64,000 nucleotides of DNA from Rhodococcus tibetensis (GTDB taxonomy: Bacteria; Actinomycetota; Actinomycetes; Mycobacteriales; Mycobacteriaceae), in contig NZ_JANFQF010000001.1 in NCBI RefSeq assembly GCF_024438035.1, positions 372,001 to 436,000 on the forward strand. The letters are read 5' to 3'. The notes below the pieces were generated by a model. It was given only the letters and a program-made list of their open reading frames with translations, was not told the origin of the DNA and made no database searches. The position numbers and the translations under genes are program-made. Within the stretch, counting starts at the first letter, position 1; every line of letters begins with the position of its first letter. Positions 54,285 through 63,619 of the stretch are shown here, in pieces.

Positions 54285-55664
54285 GTGCCGCCCGAACCTG
54301 ATACCGCCTCGCCCGACCGGCAGAAGCCCGGAATGTTCGCTGCTCTGCACACCCGCAACTACCGGTTGTGGGCGTCGGGACAGATCGTGTCCCTCGTCGG
54401 GACGTGGATGCAGCGGGTGGCGCAGGACTGGCTCGTCCTGACTCTCTCGGACGGCAACGCCCTCGCGGTGGGCATCGTGATGGCACTGCAGTTCGGGCCG
54501 ACACTTCTACTGTCGGTGTGGGGTGGCGTGCTCGCCGACCGTTACGACAAGCGGCGAATCCTGATCATGACTCAGGTGTCGATGGCGTTGTGCGGCCTTG
54601 TGCTCGGCCTGCTCGACGTCGGTGGGGTCGTCGCGTTGTGGCACGTCTACCTCATTGCCTTCGTACTCGGCTGCGCGTCGGCGATCGACGCACCGGCCCG
54701 TCAGTCGTTCACCATCGAAATGGTCGGCAAGGATTCGCTCTCCAATGCCATTGCACTGAACTCGATGACCTTCAACACGGCACGCATCATCGGCCCGGCG
54801 GTGTCCGGAGTACTCATCACCCTCATCGGCACAGGCTGGGTATTCCTCCTGAACGCTGCGACGTTCACCGGTGTGCTGGTGGCGCTGGTGATGATGAATA
54901 CGGGTGAGCTGTTCACTGCGCGGTCCGCGGAACGCGGCAAAGGGCAAGTGCGCGAGGGCTTCCGTTATGTGTGGGGCCGCGCAGACCTGCGCGTCCTCAT
55001 GATTGCAGTGTTCCTGGTGTCGACGTTCGGGCTGAACTTTTCGATAAGCCTGGCTGTGCTCGCCCGCAACACCTTCGGGCACGGGGCCGACGCCTACGGC
55101 CTGCTGTCCACCACCCTGGCCATCGGTACTCTCGCGGGCGCCACGATCGCCGCCAAGCGAAAAACACCGCCGCGACTGCGAACGTTCCTCGGTGCCGCGG
55201 CGGCGTTCGGCGCGTTCGAGATCCTAGTCGGGCTCATGCCCACCTACCTCCTCGTGGCGATCATGCTCGTCCCCACCGGGGCGCTCACCCTGACGTTCAC
55301 CACGGCAGCGATGAACATCCTGCAGATGTCGGTGCCATCGGAGATGCGGGGCCGGGTGATGGGTATCTACATGCTCTGCTTCCTCGGCGGCACCCCGCTG
55401 GGCAGTCCGGTCCTGGGTTGGCTCGCCGACGTCCTCGACCCGCGGGCCCCCCTCGTGATCGGAGGTGCGATCTCCCTGGTGAGCGGCCTCGGCGCAGCGC
55501 TCTACCTGATGCGGCACCAACGAATGCGACTGCGAGTACGCAGACCGGATGCGGGCCGCTACCTTCCGGTGTTCGAGCTGCACAACGTCGTCGACCCGCA
55601 CCCGGTCGTGGTGTGCGACGCCACCGAGCAGGCGGTGGAAGCCGGCCGCGACTCGCGGCCCTGA
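54285..55664 (+). CDS. MFS transporter (Bcr/enterobactin-exporter-like)
   Basis: A 459-residue major-facilitator protein with 10-12 helices. Its FAALHTRNYRLWASGQIVSLVGTWMQRVAQDWLVLTLSDG start is typical of the EntS/MFS_3 group, which exports siderophores or drugs; the RYDKRR loop is the MFS A motif. GTG 54285 (VPPEPDT) is the start. It follows marR by 47 bp in the same direction, so it may be the MarR target. A polar C-terminal tail of about 45 residues is unusual. Confidence 0.9.
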   Translation: MPPEPDTASPDRQKPGMFAALHTRNYRLWASGQIVSLVGTWMQRVAQDWLVLTLSDGNALAVGIVMALQFGPTLLLSVWGGVLADRYDKRRILIMTQVSMALCGLVLGLLDVGGVVALWHVYLIAFVLGCASAIDAPARQSFTIEMVGKDSLSNAIALNSMTFNTARIIGPAVSGVLITLIGTGWVFLLNAATFTGVLVALVMMNTGELFTARSAERGKGQVREGFRYVWGRADLRVLMIAVFLVSTFGLNFSISLAVLARNTFGHGADAYGLLSTTLAIGTLAGATIAAKRKTPPRLRTFLGAAAAFGAFEILVGLMPTYLLVAIMLVPTGALTLTFTTAAMNILQMSVPSEMRGRVMGIYMLCFLGGTPLGSPVLGWLADVLDPRAPLVIGGAISLVSGLGAALYLMRHQRMRLRVRRPDAGRYLPVFELHNVVDPHPVVVCDATEQAVEAGRDSRP

Positions 55665-55680
55665 CGGCTGCCGCGACCGT

Positions 55681-56535
55681 TCAGACGCCGACCGCCGTCG
55701 CCACGGCCCGCCGGGTCAGCACTCTCGCAAGGTGGCTGCGGTAGTCGGCGTCGGCGTTACCGTCGGTGACCGGGTCGGTGCCCTCGGCCGCGTGCTCGGC
55801 CGCCGCCCGGATCAACTCCGGATCGGCGGCATTGCCGACGAGCGCGTCCTCGACGCCGCGAGCGCGCACCGGCACGGAGCCCATGTTGGTCAGCGCCACC
55901 CGGGCCTGACGGATGGTGCCGCCGTCGACCCGGATCGTCGCGGCCACCGCCACGATCGACCACGCCTCCGCGACGGTGTTGAACTTCTCGTACCGCGCCT
56001 CCCAACCGGTGTGCTTCGGGATCCACACTTCCGCAAGGATTTCGTCCGGTTGCAGCGCCGTCGTGTAGTAGCCCTCGAAGAAGTCGGCGACCGGAATGCT
56101 CCGCCTGCCCGCGGTCCCGACCGCGGTCAGGGTGGCGTCGAGTGCCAGTGCGGGCGCGCACAGGTCACCCGCCGGATCGGCATGCGCCAGAGCGCCACCC
56201 AGCGTGCCGCGGTGACGGATCTGCGGATCGGCGACAGTGCGCGTCGCTTCGACGAGCAGCAGCGCGTGCTCGTGGACGAGCGGGTCGCGAATCATGTCGT
56301 AGTACGTGGTCATCGCGCCGATCACGATGCTGTCGCCGTCCTCGCGCACACCGCGCAACTCGCCGATCCGGCCAAGATCGACGAGAGTGCTCGGCGAGGA
56401 CAAGCGCAGCCGCAGCACCGGCAGCAGGCTCTGGCCGCCCGCGAGTATCTTGGCGTCGTCCCCGGCCTCGGTGAGTGCGGCCACCGCCTGTTCGACAGTG
56501 GTCGGGGCTACGTAGTCGAAGGTCGAGGGAATCAT
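55681..56535 (-). CDS. Molybdenum hydroxylase FAD subunit (CoxM/CutM)
   Basis: A 284-residue medium subunit of a xanthine-oxidase-type enzyme. FAD-binding motifs AGGQSLLP (about residue 32) and TLGGALAHADPAGDL (about 110) are intact. It shuttles electrons from the iron-sulfur subunit to an acceptor. The start overlaps the CoxL stop by 4 bp; it is the last gene of the coxSLM set. Convergent with the MFS gene. Confidence 0.93.
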   Translation of the reverse strand: MIPSTFDYVAPTTVEQAVAALTEAGDDAKILAGGQSLLPVLRLRLSSPSTLVDLGRIGELRGVREDGDSIVIGAMTTYYDMIRDPLVHEHALLLVEATRTVADPQIRHRGTLGGALAHADPAGDLCAPALALDATLTAVGTAGRRSIPVADFFEGYYTTALQPDEILAEVWIPKHTGWEARYEKFNTVAEAWSIVAVAATIRVDGGTIRQARVALTNMGSVPVRARGVEDALVGNAADPELIRAAAEHAAEGTDPVTDGNADADYRSHLARVLTRRAVATAVGV

Positions 56536-58907
56536 CGGGCACCTCCCTGAGCGGACCGGATGGCGTTCCAGACCCGCATCGGTGTACAGGGCATTGCGAT
56601 GTCGCGCACCCCGAACTGGCGGACGGCGTCGAGGACGGCATTGACGACGGCCGGGGTGGATGCGATTGTTCCCGCCTCACCGACCCCCTTGACGCCGAGC
56701 GGATTACCGGTGGCGGGAGTCTCGGTGCGGCCCGTGGTGAACGTCGGCAGATCCGCCGCGGACGGTACGTGGTATTCGGCGAAGGAACCCGACAGCAAAG
56801 TGCCGGACTCGTCGTACACCGCCTCCTCGTACAGGGCCTGCGCGATGCCTTGGACCAGTCCGCCGTGTACCTGACCCTCCACGATCAGCGGGTTGACCAC
56901 GTGTCCGATGTCGTCGACACACACATAGGACCGGATGCCGACCTTCCCGGTCTCGGTGTCCACCGCCACCGCGCACAGATGCGTGCCGTGCGGGAACGAG
57001 AAGTTCTCCGGGTCGTACGTGGCCTCGGAATCCAGGTTCGGCTCCACCCCGTCGGGCAGATCGTGCGCGGCGAACACGGCGAGCGCGACGTCGGCGATGC
57101 CGACCGCCTTCTCGGTGCCCTTCACCCGGAATCGGCCCTCGGTGAACTCGAGATCGTCCTCGGCGCACTCCATCAGGTGTGCGGCGATGGGCCGGGCCTT
57201 CGCGATCACCTTCTCGGCGGCCTTCACCACCGCGATCGCCCCGACGGCCAGCGACCGTGAACCGTACGTGTCCATGCCACGCGGCGACGTCTGGGTGTCG
57301 CCGTGTAGCACCTCGACGTCCTCGAACGGAACCCCGAGCTGATCCGCGACCACCTGGCTCCACGCGGTCTCGTGTCCCTGGCCGTGCGCCGAGGAACCGG
57401 TGACCACCTCGACCTTGCCGGTGGGCAGCATTCGGATCGCCGCGTGTTCCCACCCGCCGGCCCCGTATGCCAGCGCGCCGAGGGTGCGCGACGGCGCCAG
57501 ACCGCACATCTCGGTGAACGTGGACACCCCGATGCCGAGTTGTACCGGGTCCTTCCGCTCGCGTCGCTCCGCCTGTTCGTGCCGGAGCCCGTCGTAGTCG
57601 AACAACTCCCGCGCGTGCGCGGTGGCGGCCTCGTAGTTGCCGGAGTCGTACGTCAGGCCCGCCACGGTGTCGAACGGGAACTCCTCGTGGGTGATCCAGT
57701 TCTTCGCCCGCAGTTCCAGCGGATCCATCGACAACTCGGTCGCGAGCTCGTCCATCATCCGCTCGATCGCGAACGTCGCCTCCGGCCGCCCCGCGCCGCG
57801 ATAGGCGTCGGTGGGAACCTTGTTGGTGAACACGTTCGTGCACGTGAAGTGATACGCCGGGAACTTGTAGATGCCGTTGAACATGAACGCGCCCAGGATC
57901 GGCACCCCCGAGGTGACCAGGCGCAGATACGCGCCCATGTCGGCGAGCAGTTCCACCTTCATTCCGGTGACGGTGCCGTCGCGGCGGGCGGCCAGGGTCA
58001 GTTTCTGGATCTGGTCGCGCCCATGATGCGCCGCGACCATCGATTCGCTACGCGACTCGGTGTACTTGACGGGCTTGCCGAGTCGCCGCGCGACGAGCAG
58101 CGCGATGACTTCCTCCGGCGTCACCTGAAGCTTGCCGCCGAAACCACCGCCGACATCCGGGGCGACGACGCGCAGTTTGTGCTCCGGTATGTCGAGCGTC
58201 ATCGCCAGCATCAGCCGCAGGATGTGGGGGATCTGTGTGGCCGACCACATGGTGATCTGAGCGCCGGTCGGGTCGACCACCACCGAGCGGGGTTCCATGA
58301 ACGCCGGGATCAGCCGCTGCTGCCGGAATGTGCGCTCGACGAGTACCTCCGCGTCGCGGATGGCCTGCTCGACGTCGCCGCCCGTGCCTGCCTCCGCGGA
58401 GTCGAAGGTCCAGGTGGCGCTGACGTTCGTCCCGAGATCCGGGTGCACGAGTTCGGCGCCGTCAGCGGCCGCGGCCGCGAGATCGAGCACGACCGGCAGT
58501 TCGTCGTACTCGACGTCGATCGCCTCGAGTGCGTCGTGCGCCTCGTACGCGCTCCGCGCCACCACGACCGCGACGGCCTCGCCGGCGAAGTTCACCCTGT
58601 CGACCGCGAGGGACGGGGCGGGCGGTGACTTCATGTCCGGTGTGATCGGCCAGGCACACGGCAGGCTGCCCTGCTCGGCGGCGAGATCTGCGCCGGTCAG
58701 GACCGCGACGACACCGGGCATCTCGCGTGCAGCGGTGGCGTCGACACCGGTGATGCGCGCGTGCGCGAACGGGCTGCGCAGAATCGCCAGATGCTGCATA
58801 CCCGGCAGCACGAGGTTGTCGGTCCAGCGGGTGCGGCCCGTGACCAGATGCTCGTCCTCCTTGCGCTTCCTGGCCTTGCCGATTTCCGGTTCGGCGGTGG
58901 CGGTCAT
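56532..58907 (-). CDS. Molybdenum hydroxylase large subunit, form II CoxL-like
   Basis: A 791-residue catalytic subunit binding molybdopterin-cytosine dinucleotide. The active-site loop reads AYRGAGR (about residue 369), the form II signature, rather than the form I AYxCSFR of true CO dehydrogenases. The Glu of GVKGVGEAG (near 745) and HGQGHET are also present. Start ATG 58907. Form II enzymes hydroxylate unknown aromatic, purine-like or aldehyde substrates, so CO oxidation should not be assumed. Overlaps both neighbours by 4 bp. Confidence 0.93.
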   Translation of the reverse strand: MTATAEPEIGKARKRKEDEHLVTGRTRWTDNLVLPGMQHLAILRSPFAHARITGVDATAAREMPGVVAVLTGADLAAEQGSLPCAWPITPDMKSPPAPSLAVDRVNFAGEAVAVVVARSAYEAHDALEAIDVEYDELPVVLDLAAAAADGAELVHPDLGTNVSATWTFDSAEAGTGGDVEQAIRDAEVLVERTFRQQRLIPAFMEPRSVVVDPTGAQITMWSATQIPHILRLMLAMTLDIPEHKLRVVAPDVGGGFGGKLQVTPEEVIALLVARRLGKPVKYTESRSESMVAAHHGRDQIQKLTLAARRDGTVTGMKVELLADMGAYLRLVTSGVPILGAFMFNGIYKFPAYHFTCTNVFTNKVPTDAYRGAGRPEATFAIERMMDELATELSMDPLELRAKNWITHEEFPFDTVAGLTYDSGNYEAATAHARELFDYDGLRHEQAERRERKDPVQLGIGVSTFTEMCGLAPSRTLGALAYGAGGWEHAAIRMLPTGKVEVVTGSSAHGQGHETAWSQVVADQLGVPFEDVEVLHGDTQTSPRGMDTYGSRSLAVGAIAVVKAAEKVIAKARPIAAHLMECAEDDLEFTEGRFRVKGTEKAVGIADVALAVFAAHDLPDGVEPNLDSEATYDPENFSFPHGTHLCAVAVDTETGKVGIRSYVCVDDIGHVVNPLIVEGQVHGGLVQGIAQALYEEAVYDESGTLLSGSFAEYHVPSAADLPTFTTGRTETPATGNPLGVKGVGEAGTIASTPAVVNAVLDAVRQFGVRDIAMPCTPMRVWNAIRSAQGGAR

Positions 58908-59437
58908 CGCACACCTCCCTGCGCGGTGTCGGTCTTCGGGGCATCTGCCGCCGTCGGTGTTTCGGTGGTGCTGCCGCCGCGCAACCGCTGCGCCGCATCC
59001 TGCACCGCGCTGACGATGTTCTGGTATCCGGTGCAGCGGCACAGGTTGCCTTCCAACCCCAGCCGCACTGTCCGCTCGTCCGGGTCGGGTTCCTCGGCGA
59101 GCAGGTCGAGGGTCTGCATGATCATGCCGGGGGTGCAGTAGCCGCACTGCAGGGCGTGGTTGTCGCGGAACGCCTGCTGCACGGGGTGCAGGGTCCCGTT
59201 CCGGGACAGTCCCTCGATGGTGAGGACGTCGGCGCCGTCGGCCTGCACGGCAAGCACCGAGCAGGACTTGACGCTGTGACCGTTCAGGTGAACGGTGCAC
59301 GCCCCGCAGTTTCCGGTGTCGCAGCCGATGACGGTCCCGACCTTGCCGAGCCGGTCCCGTAGGTAGTGGACGAGGAGTAGTCGTGGTTCCACCTCGTCCG
59401 TGTATTTTATTCCGTCGACGGTGACAGTGATGCGCAT
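58904..59437 (-). CDS. Molybdenum hydroxylase [2Fe-2S] subunit (CoxS)
   Basis: A 177-residue small subunit with plant-ferredoxin-type cluster ligands Cys39, Cys44, Cys47, Cys59 and a second cluster bound by Cys98, Cys101, Cys133, Cys135 (QCGYCTPG ... CRCTGYQN). A Thr/Ala-rich tail of about 25 residues is extra. GGAGG precedes ATG 59437. It is first of coxSLM. The 96-bp gap after the VWA gene may hold an internal promoter. Confidence 0.94.
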   Translation of the reverse strand: MRITVTVDGIKYTDEVEPRLLLVHYLRDRLGKVGTVIGCDTGNCGACTVHLNGHSVKSCSVLAVQADGADVLTIEGLSRNGTLHPVQQAFRDNHALQCGYCTPGMIMQTLDLLAEEPDPDERTVRLGLEGNLCRCTGYQNIVSAVQDAAQRLRGGSTTETPTAADAPKTDTAQGGVR

Positions 59438-59533
59438 CGCGCCTCCAAAGCCGGGAGCCCCAGGTGATACGTCCTACTCTGCGCCGAAAGAGCGCGAACA
59501 ACACCCGAAATCGTGGAACCCGTTCCGGAATGG

Positions 59534-60658
59534 TCACGTTCGGCGTGCAACCTCGAGCAGTTCCTGCAGTGTCGCGAGGCTGTGGCCGGCGAGCAGACGA
59601 TCGATGTACGGCAGCGCGGCCGCGATCCCGGACTGCACCGGCTCGTAGCCGTCAGCGCCGGCGTGCGGATTCACCCACAGCACGGTGCGGGCAAGCCGGC
59701 GCAGTTGAGCCATCTGCTCCGCGAGCAGGGTCGGGTCACCGCGCTCCCAGCCGTCGGAGAAAATCACTACGACGGCGCCGCGGGCCACGCCCCGCCTGCC
59801 CCAGCGGTCCAGAAACGCGCGCAGCGTATCACCGAGACGAGTGCCGCCCGCCCAGTCGGGCACGGCCCGGCCCGCTGCGGCGAGCGCCACTTCCGGGTCG
59901 CGGACCCGCAGCGCCCGGGAGAGCCGGGTCAGGCGGGTGCCCAGCGAGAACACCTCCGTGCCGCCCGGGTTGCCGCGGGCGATGACGTGCGCAAAACGCA
60001 GCAGTGCGTCGGCGTACGGGCTCATCGAACCGGACACGTCGATGAGCAGCACCATCCGGCGTGGTCGGGTGGCTTTGCGGTGGAGGCTCGGCCGCACCGG
60101 TTCGCCGCCCGCCGCGAGCATGCCCCGCACGGTGCGGCGCGGGTCCACCGTCCCCCGGCGGGCCGGGCGCATCCGGATGGCTGGGCGGGTCGGGGGCCGC
60201 GGGCGCAGGGCGGCGATCAACTCGGCGAGGTGCGCGCGCTCGGCCGCGGTGAGGTCGGCGATGTCGCGGTGGCGCAACACCTCGGTGTCGTCCGCGGCGA
60301 CCCGCAGATGTGGCGCGTCGCCACCGGTGTCGCCGCCGTCCGTCGTGGTCAGGGCGGCGGTTCGGGCACGACGAGGCAGTTCCCCGGCTCGCGGCACCCG
60401 GGCGGGAACGGTACCGCCGAACCAGGCTGCGAACGCCGAGTCGTACCGGGGGATGTCGCCCTGACCGCGGCACAGCGTCGCGCGACCTGCCCAGTACACC
60501 TGTTCGGAATTGCCCACTTCCACCTCGCGGAGTGCCCGGGTGAAGGCGGCGACGGCGTCCGACGCGACCGGCAGTCCCGCGGCTGCGAGGGCGTGCGCAA
60601 ACCCGGCGAACCCCACGAGAGGATCGCCGGCGTCCGGTGCTGCGGACATGGTTCTCAC
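59534..60658 (-). CDS. VWA-domain protein (CoxE type)
   Basis: A 374-residue protein with a C-terminal von Willebrand factor A domain. The MIDAS motif is D207-x-S-x-S (IDVSGSMS) with T at GGTRLGD and the later FSDGWERGDP. CoxE works with the MoxR ATPase CoxD to mature the molybdenum hydroxylase active site. The GTG at 60658 overlaps the MoxR stop by 4 bp; ATG 60649 is an alternative. Confidence 0.9.
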   Translation of the reverse strand: MRTMSAAPDAGDPLVGFAGFAHALAAAGLPVASDAVAAFTRALREVEVGNSEQVYWAGRATLCRGQGDIPRYDSAFAAWFGGTVPARVPRAGELPRRARTAALTTTDGGDTGGDAPHLRVAADDTEVLRHRDIADLTAAERAHLAELIAALRPRPPTRPAIRMRPARRGTVDPRRTVRGMLAAGGEPVRPSLHRKATRPRRMVLLIDVSGSMSPYADALLRFAHVIARGNPGGTEVFSLGTRLTRLSRALRVRDPEVALAAAGRAVPDWAGGTRLGDTLRAFLDRWGRRGVARGAVVVIFSDGWERGDPTLLAEQMAQLRRLARTVLWVNPHAGADGYEPVQSGIAAALPYIDRLLAGHSLATLQELLEVARRT

Positions 60659-61548
60659 CCGGCCAGGAGCCGGTCCAGTCCGGCGCGGGCGACCCGTTCG
60701 AGGTCCTCGCGGTACTTGAGGACGGCGCCGAGCGTCGCGGCGGCTGTTTCCGCGTCCAGCACGTCCCGGTCGAGCTCGCGCAATGCGCGTGCCCAGTCCA
60801 GCGCCTCGGCCACCCCCGGCGGCTTGAGGAGTTCCATCTCCCGCAGGGAGTGGACGGCGCGGGCGACCTGCGTGGCGAGGTCGGGGCCGATGCCGGGGAT
60901 GCGGCGCCGCAGGATCGCGACCTCCCGGGCCAGGTCGGGGTGCTCGAGCCAGTGGTACAGGCAGCGGCGTTTGAGGGCGTCGTGCACTTCGCGGGTGCGG
61001 TTTGAGGTGAGCACCACCAGCGGCGGTGTCGCCGCCCGCACCTCGCCGAGTTCTGGGATGGTGACGGCGTTCTCATCCAATACTTGCAGCAGGAACGCCT
61101 CGAACTCGTCGTCGGCGCGGTCGATCTCGTCGACGAGCAGCACGCAGGGCGCTTCGGTGAGCGCCCGCAGCAATGGGCGGGCCAGCAGGAACCGCTCGGT
61201 GTACAGCGAGCGTTCGACGGTGTCGGCCTCGAGCAGGCCGTTACTCGCCGCCTCGAGCGTCCGCAGGTGCAGCAGCTGCCGCGGGAAGTCCCAGTCGTAG
61301 AGCGCCTGCGCGGCGTCGATGCCCTCATGACACTGCAGGCGGATCAGCGGCAGGTCGAACGCCTCCGACAACGCGGTCGCGAGCGACGTCTTGCCGGTGC
61401 CGGGTTCACCCTCGCAGAACAGCGGCCGTCCCATACGTATGGCGAGGAACGCGGCCATCGCGACGCCGTCGTCGGCGAGGTAGCCCGTGGCGTCGAGCGC
61501 CCGCGCCAGTTCCGCAGGCGAACCGACCGTCGGTGTGGAATCCCTCAC
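60655..61548 (-). CDS. MoxR-type AAA+ ATPase (CoxD type)
   Basis: A 297-residue MoxR chaperone ATPase. Walker A GEPGTGKTS (residues 47-55), Walker B LLVDEIDRADDEFEAFLLQVL and sensor LTSNRTREVHDALKRRC are present. CoxD is known to help insert the Cu-S or Mo-S centre of CO dehydrogenase. GTG 61548 is preferred over the upstream GTG because TAGGCT lies exactly 7 nt before it (leaderless). First gene of the five-gene cluster. Confidence 0.92.
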   Translation of the reverse strand: MRDSTPTVGSPAELARALDATGYLADDGVAMAAFLAIRMGRPLFCEGEPGTGKTSLATALSEAFDLPLIRLQCHEGIDAAQALYDWDFPRQLLHLRTLEAASNGLLEADTVERSLYTERFLLARPLLRALTEAPCVLLVDEIDRADDEFEAFLLQVLDENAVTIPELGEVRAATPPLVVLTSNRTREVHDALKRRCLYHWLEHPDLAREVAILRRRIPGIGPDLATQVARAVHSLREMELLKPPGVAEALDWARALRELDRDVLDAETAAATLGAVLKYREDLERVARAGLDRLLAG

Positions 61549-61555
61549 CCACGCG

Positions 61556-61561
61556 AGCCTA
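61556..61561 (-). promoter_or_regulatory. -10 element (TAGGCT) of the molybdenum hydroxylase operon
   Basis: On the minus strand TAGGCT is followed by 7 nt and GTG 61548, predicting a leaderless transcript of the five-gene operon. Confidence 0.55.
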
Positions 61562-61608
61562 GGTGAGTGCCCGCCCCCGGACACGCGACTCGGAGGAGCT
61601 TGCTGCCG

Positions 61609-62448
61609 TCAAGCGTCCGGCTCCACCCTGCCGCGGTCCTCGCTCAACCGCCGGAACATCGCGGTGGCGCCGAACCGCGCGGCCACCCGTTCGACCAGTC
61701 CCGGCGCGATCTGCCCCAGAGCGAGCAGCGGGCGGATCGGGGCTCCGCTCTCGACGATCTCGGGCCGGTCACGCTGGATTGCCCGGATCACGGCGGCGGC
61801 GACCTTGTCGGTGGTGGTCTCGCCCGTGATCCGGCCGGCCCTGATGCCACGTTCCGTCATGCGCTGGTACATGCCGTCGCCGGCGATGAAGCCGGGGCAC
61901 ACGACGGAAAAGCCGACGGGCGAGCCCGCGTACTCCGCCCGCAGCGACTGGGTGAGACCGATCAGGCCCGCCTTCGTCGTGGCGTACGGCGCGCAGTACG
62001 CCGGACCGATCTTCGCTGCCAGCGACGAGATGAACACCACGTGTCCCCAACCGCGGTCGAGCATCCCGGGAACCACTCGGCGTGTGAGAAGCAGTGGTGC
62101 GGTGAGATTGACGTCGACCATTGCGGTGAGCTCGCCGGGGTCGAGTCGGGTGAAGGCCGAGACGTTCTCCACACCGGCGTTGTTCACCAGCAGGTCGAGG
62201 GGACCGACTGCCGCCTCGGTGCGTTCGATGAGCGAATCGAGCTGTTCCAGCCGGTTCAGGTCCCCGGGCACGGCCTCGGCGCGCACACCGAGAGCACGCA
62301 GTTCACCGACGACTTCCGCGAGTCGATCCTCGCGCCGGCCGGACACCGCGACGGTGACGCCTTCACGCGCCAGCGCCCGTGCGATGACGCGGCCGAGGCC
62401 GCCGGAGGTACCCGTCACCAGAGCCGTGCGTCCGTGCAGTTGCTTCAT
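61609..62448 (-). CDS. Short-chain dehydrogenase/reductase
   Basis: A 279-residue SDR of the classical type: TGTSGGLG cofactor loop (about residue 12), NNAG, catalytic Ser in FISSLAAK and YATTK. The longer C-terminal helix (DKVAAAVIRAIQRDRPEIVESG...LLALGQIAPGL) resembles lipid-related SDRs. ATG 62448 has CGAAGGG upstream. Divergent from the TrmH gene by 70 bp. Substrate unknown. Confidence 0.9.
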   Translation of the reverse strand: MKQLHGRTALVTGTSGGLGRVIARALAREGVTVAVSGRREDRLAEVVGELRALGVRAEAVPGDLNRLEQLDSLIERTEAAVGPLDLLVNNAGVENVSAFTRLDPGELTAMVDVNLTAPLLLTRRVVPGMLDRGWGHVVFISSLAAKIGPAYCAPYATTKAGLIGLTQSLRAEYAGSPVGFSVVCPGFIAGDGMYQRMTERGIRAGRITGETTTDKVAAAVIRAIQRDRPEIVESGAPIRPLLALGQIAPGLVERVAARFGATAMFRRLSEDRGRVEPDA

Positions 62449-62518
62449 CCCTTCGAGCTTTCGCGTTCGGTGGTGGGGAGTCAACGGGGTGACTCTGCAC
62501 ATACGGCACGATGGACCA

Positions 62519-63325
62519 GTGGTTTCCGTCATCGACATAGCAGATCCGGCCGATTCGCGGCTGGACAACTTCCGCGATCTCAACTCCTCGGATCGCCGCC
62601 CGGATCTTCCCGAAGGTAAGGGCCTGGTGATTGCGGAAGGCGTGCTGGTGGCTCAGCGCCTGCTTGCCTCTCGTTTCGACCCGATCGCGCTTCTGGGCGT
62701 CGATCGCCGGCTCGGGGAACTCGCGGACGACCTGGCTCGGGTGGACGTCCCGTTCTATCGAACGACGGCGGATGTCATGGCCGAGGTCGTGGGATTCCAT
62801 CTCAATCGCGGCGTACTGGCCGCGGCGCGTCGACCGGTGCCGCTGGAATTGCCGGAGGTGCTCGACAACGCGCGAACGGTCGCTGTTCTCGAGGGAGTGA
62901 ACGATCACGAGAACCTCGGTTCGATGTTCCGCAATGCCGCCGGACTGGGAGTGGACGCCGTCGTCTTCGGCAAGGGATGTGCAGACCCGCTGTACCGCCG
63001 GGCGGTTCGCGTGTCGATGGGGCATGTCCTGCGGGTTCCGTTCGCACACGTATCGGCTTGGCCGCGCGACCTCGACGCGTTGCGCGAGCGCGGATTCCAG
63101 TTGATCTCGCTCACTCCGAACCCCGAAGCGATCACCTTGGCCGAGGCCATGACGGGGGAGAAGGTCGCCGTCCTGCTCGGCGCGGAAGGCCCAGGCCTCA
63201 CCGAACATGCCATGCGCGCCACGGATGTCCGTGCCCGCATCCCGATGGCCCCGGGGACGGATTCGCTGAACGTGGCCACCGCCGCCGCGATGGCGTTCTA
63301 CGAACGCGTCCGGACGGGTCGGTGA
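62519..63325 (+). CDS. TrmH/SpoU-family rRNA methyltransferase
   Basis: A 268-residue SPOUT methyltransferase, probably for rRNA ribose 2'-O. Motif 1 is DHENLGSMFRNAAGLGVDAVVF, motif 2 LLGAEGPGL, and motif 3 IPMAPGTDSLNVATAAAMAFY. An N-terminal substrate-binding domain of about 100 residues precedes the knot. GTG 62519 is preferred; GTG 62489 is in frame and cannot be excluded. It corresponds by position to Rv0881. The next gene starts within its stop. Confidence 0.88.
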   Translation: MVSVIDIADPADSRLDNFRDLNSSDRRPDLPEGKGLVIAEGVLVAQRLLASRFDPIALLGVDRRLGELADDLARVDVPFYRTTADVMAEVVGFHLNRGVLAAARRPVPLELPEVLDNARTVAVLEGVNDHENLGSMFRNAAGLGVDAVVFGKGCADPLYRRAVRVSMGHVLRVPFAHVSAWPRDLDALRERGFQLISLTPNPEAITLAEAMTGEKVAVLLGAEGPGLTEHAMRATDVRARIPMAPGTDSLNVATAAAMAFYERVRTGR

Positions 63326-63615
63326 CGGTGCCGCCTGAACCACGGCCGGTGTCCGGTGCCGGGGTCCCGTGGTTCACCGGGCTTCTGGTCACCGGATTCA
63401 CCGCGGTTGTCGTGGCGGTTGCGGTGATCGCGTTCGGCACCCAGTTGGCCCGCATCAACCCGGTGCTCGCGGTCTTCCTGGAGCTGGTCGTAGTGGCGGG
63501 TGTCGCGCCGACGGCGTGGCGATACCGCCGGACACAAGTGTGGCGCTGGGTGGTCTACGGGCTGGGCGTGGGAGTTCTCGCGGGATGGGTCGCGGCGCTC
63601 GCGGGCGCGACCTGA
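63322..63615 (+). CDS. DUF2537 small membrane protein
   Basis: A 97-residue protein with three hydrophobic segments and the family's GVPWFTGLLVTGFTAVVVAVAVIAFG and RTQVWRWVVYGLGVGVLAGWVAALAG. It overlaps the TrmH stop (GTGA), so translation is coupled. Corresponds to Rv0882. Function unknown. Confidence 0.82.
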   Translation: MTVPPEPRPVSGAGVPWFTGLLVTGFTAVVVAVAVIAFGTQLARINPVLAVFLELVVVAGVAPTAWRYRRTQVWRWVVYGLGVGVLAGWVAALAGAT

Positions 63616-63619
63616 CGGC

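Noticed and set aside
52465-54504. 679-codon antisense frame across the purine permease and marR
   Set aside because: His/Asp/Glu/Arg-rich shadow of membrane-protein codons; no start signal and no domain.
55681-59437. Aerobic CO dehydrogenase (coxMSL, form I)
   Set aside because: The CoxL active-site loop is AYRGAGR, not AYxCSFR, so CO as substrate is not supported.
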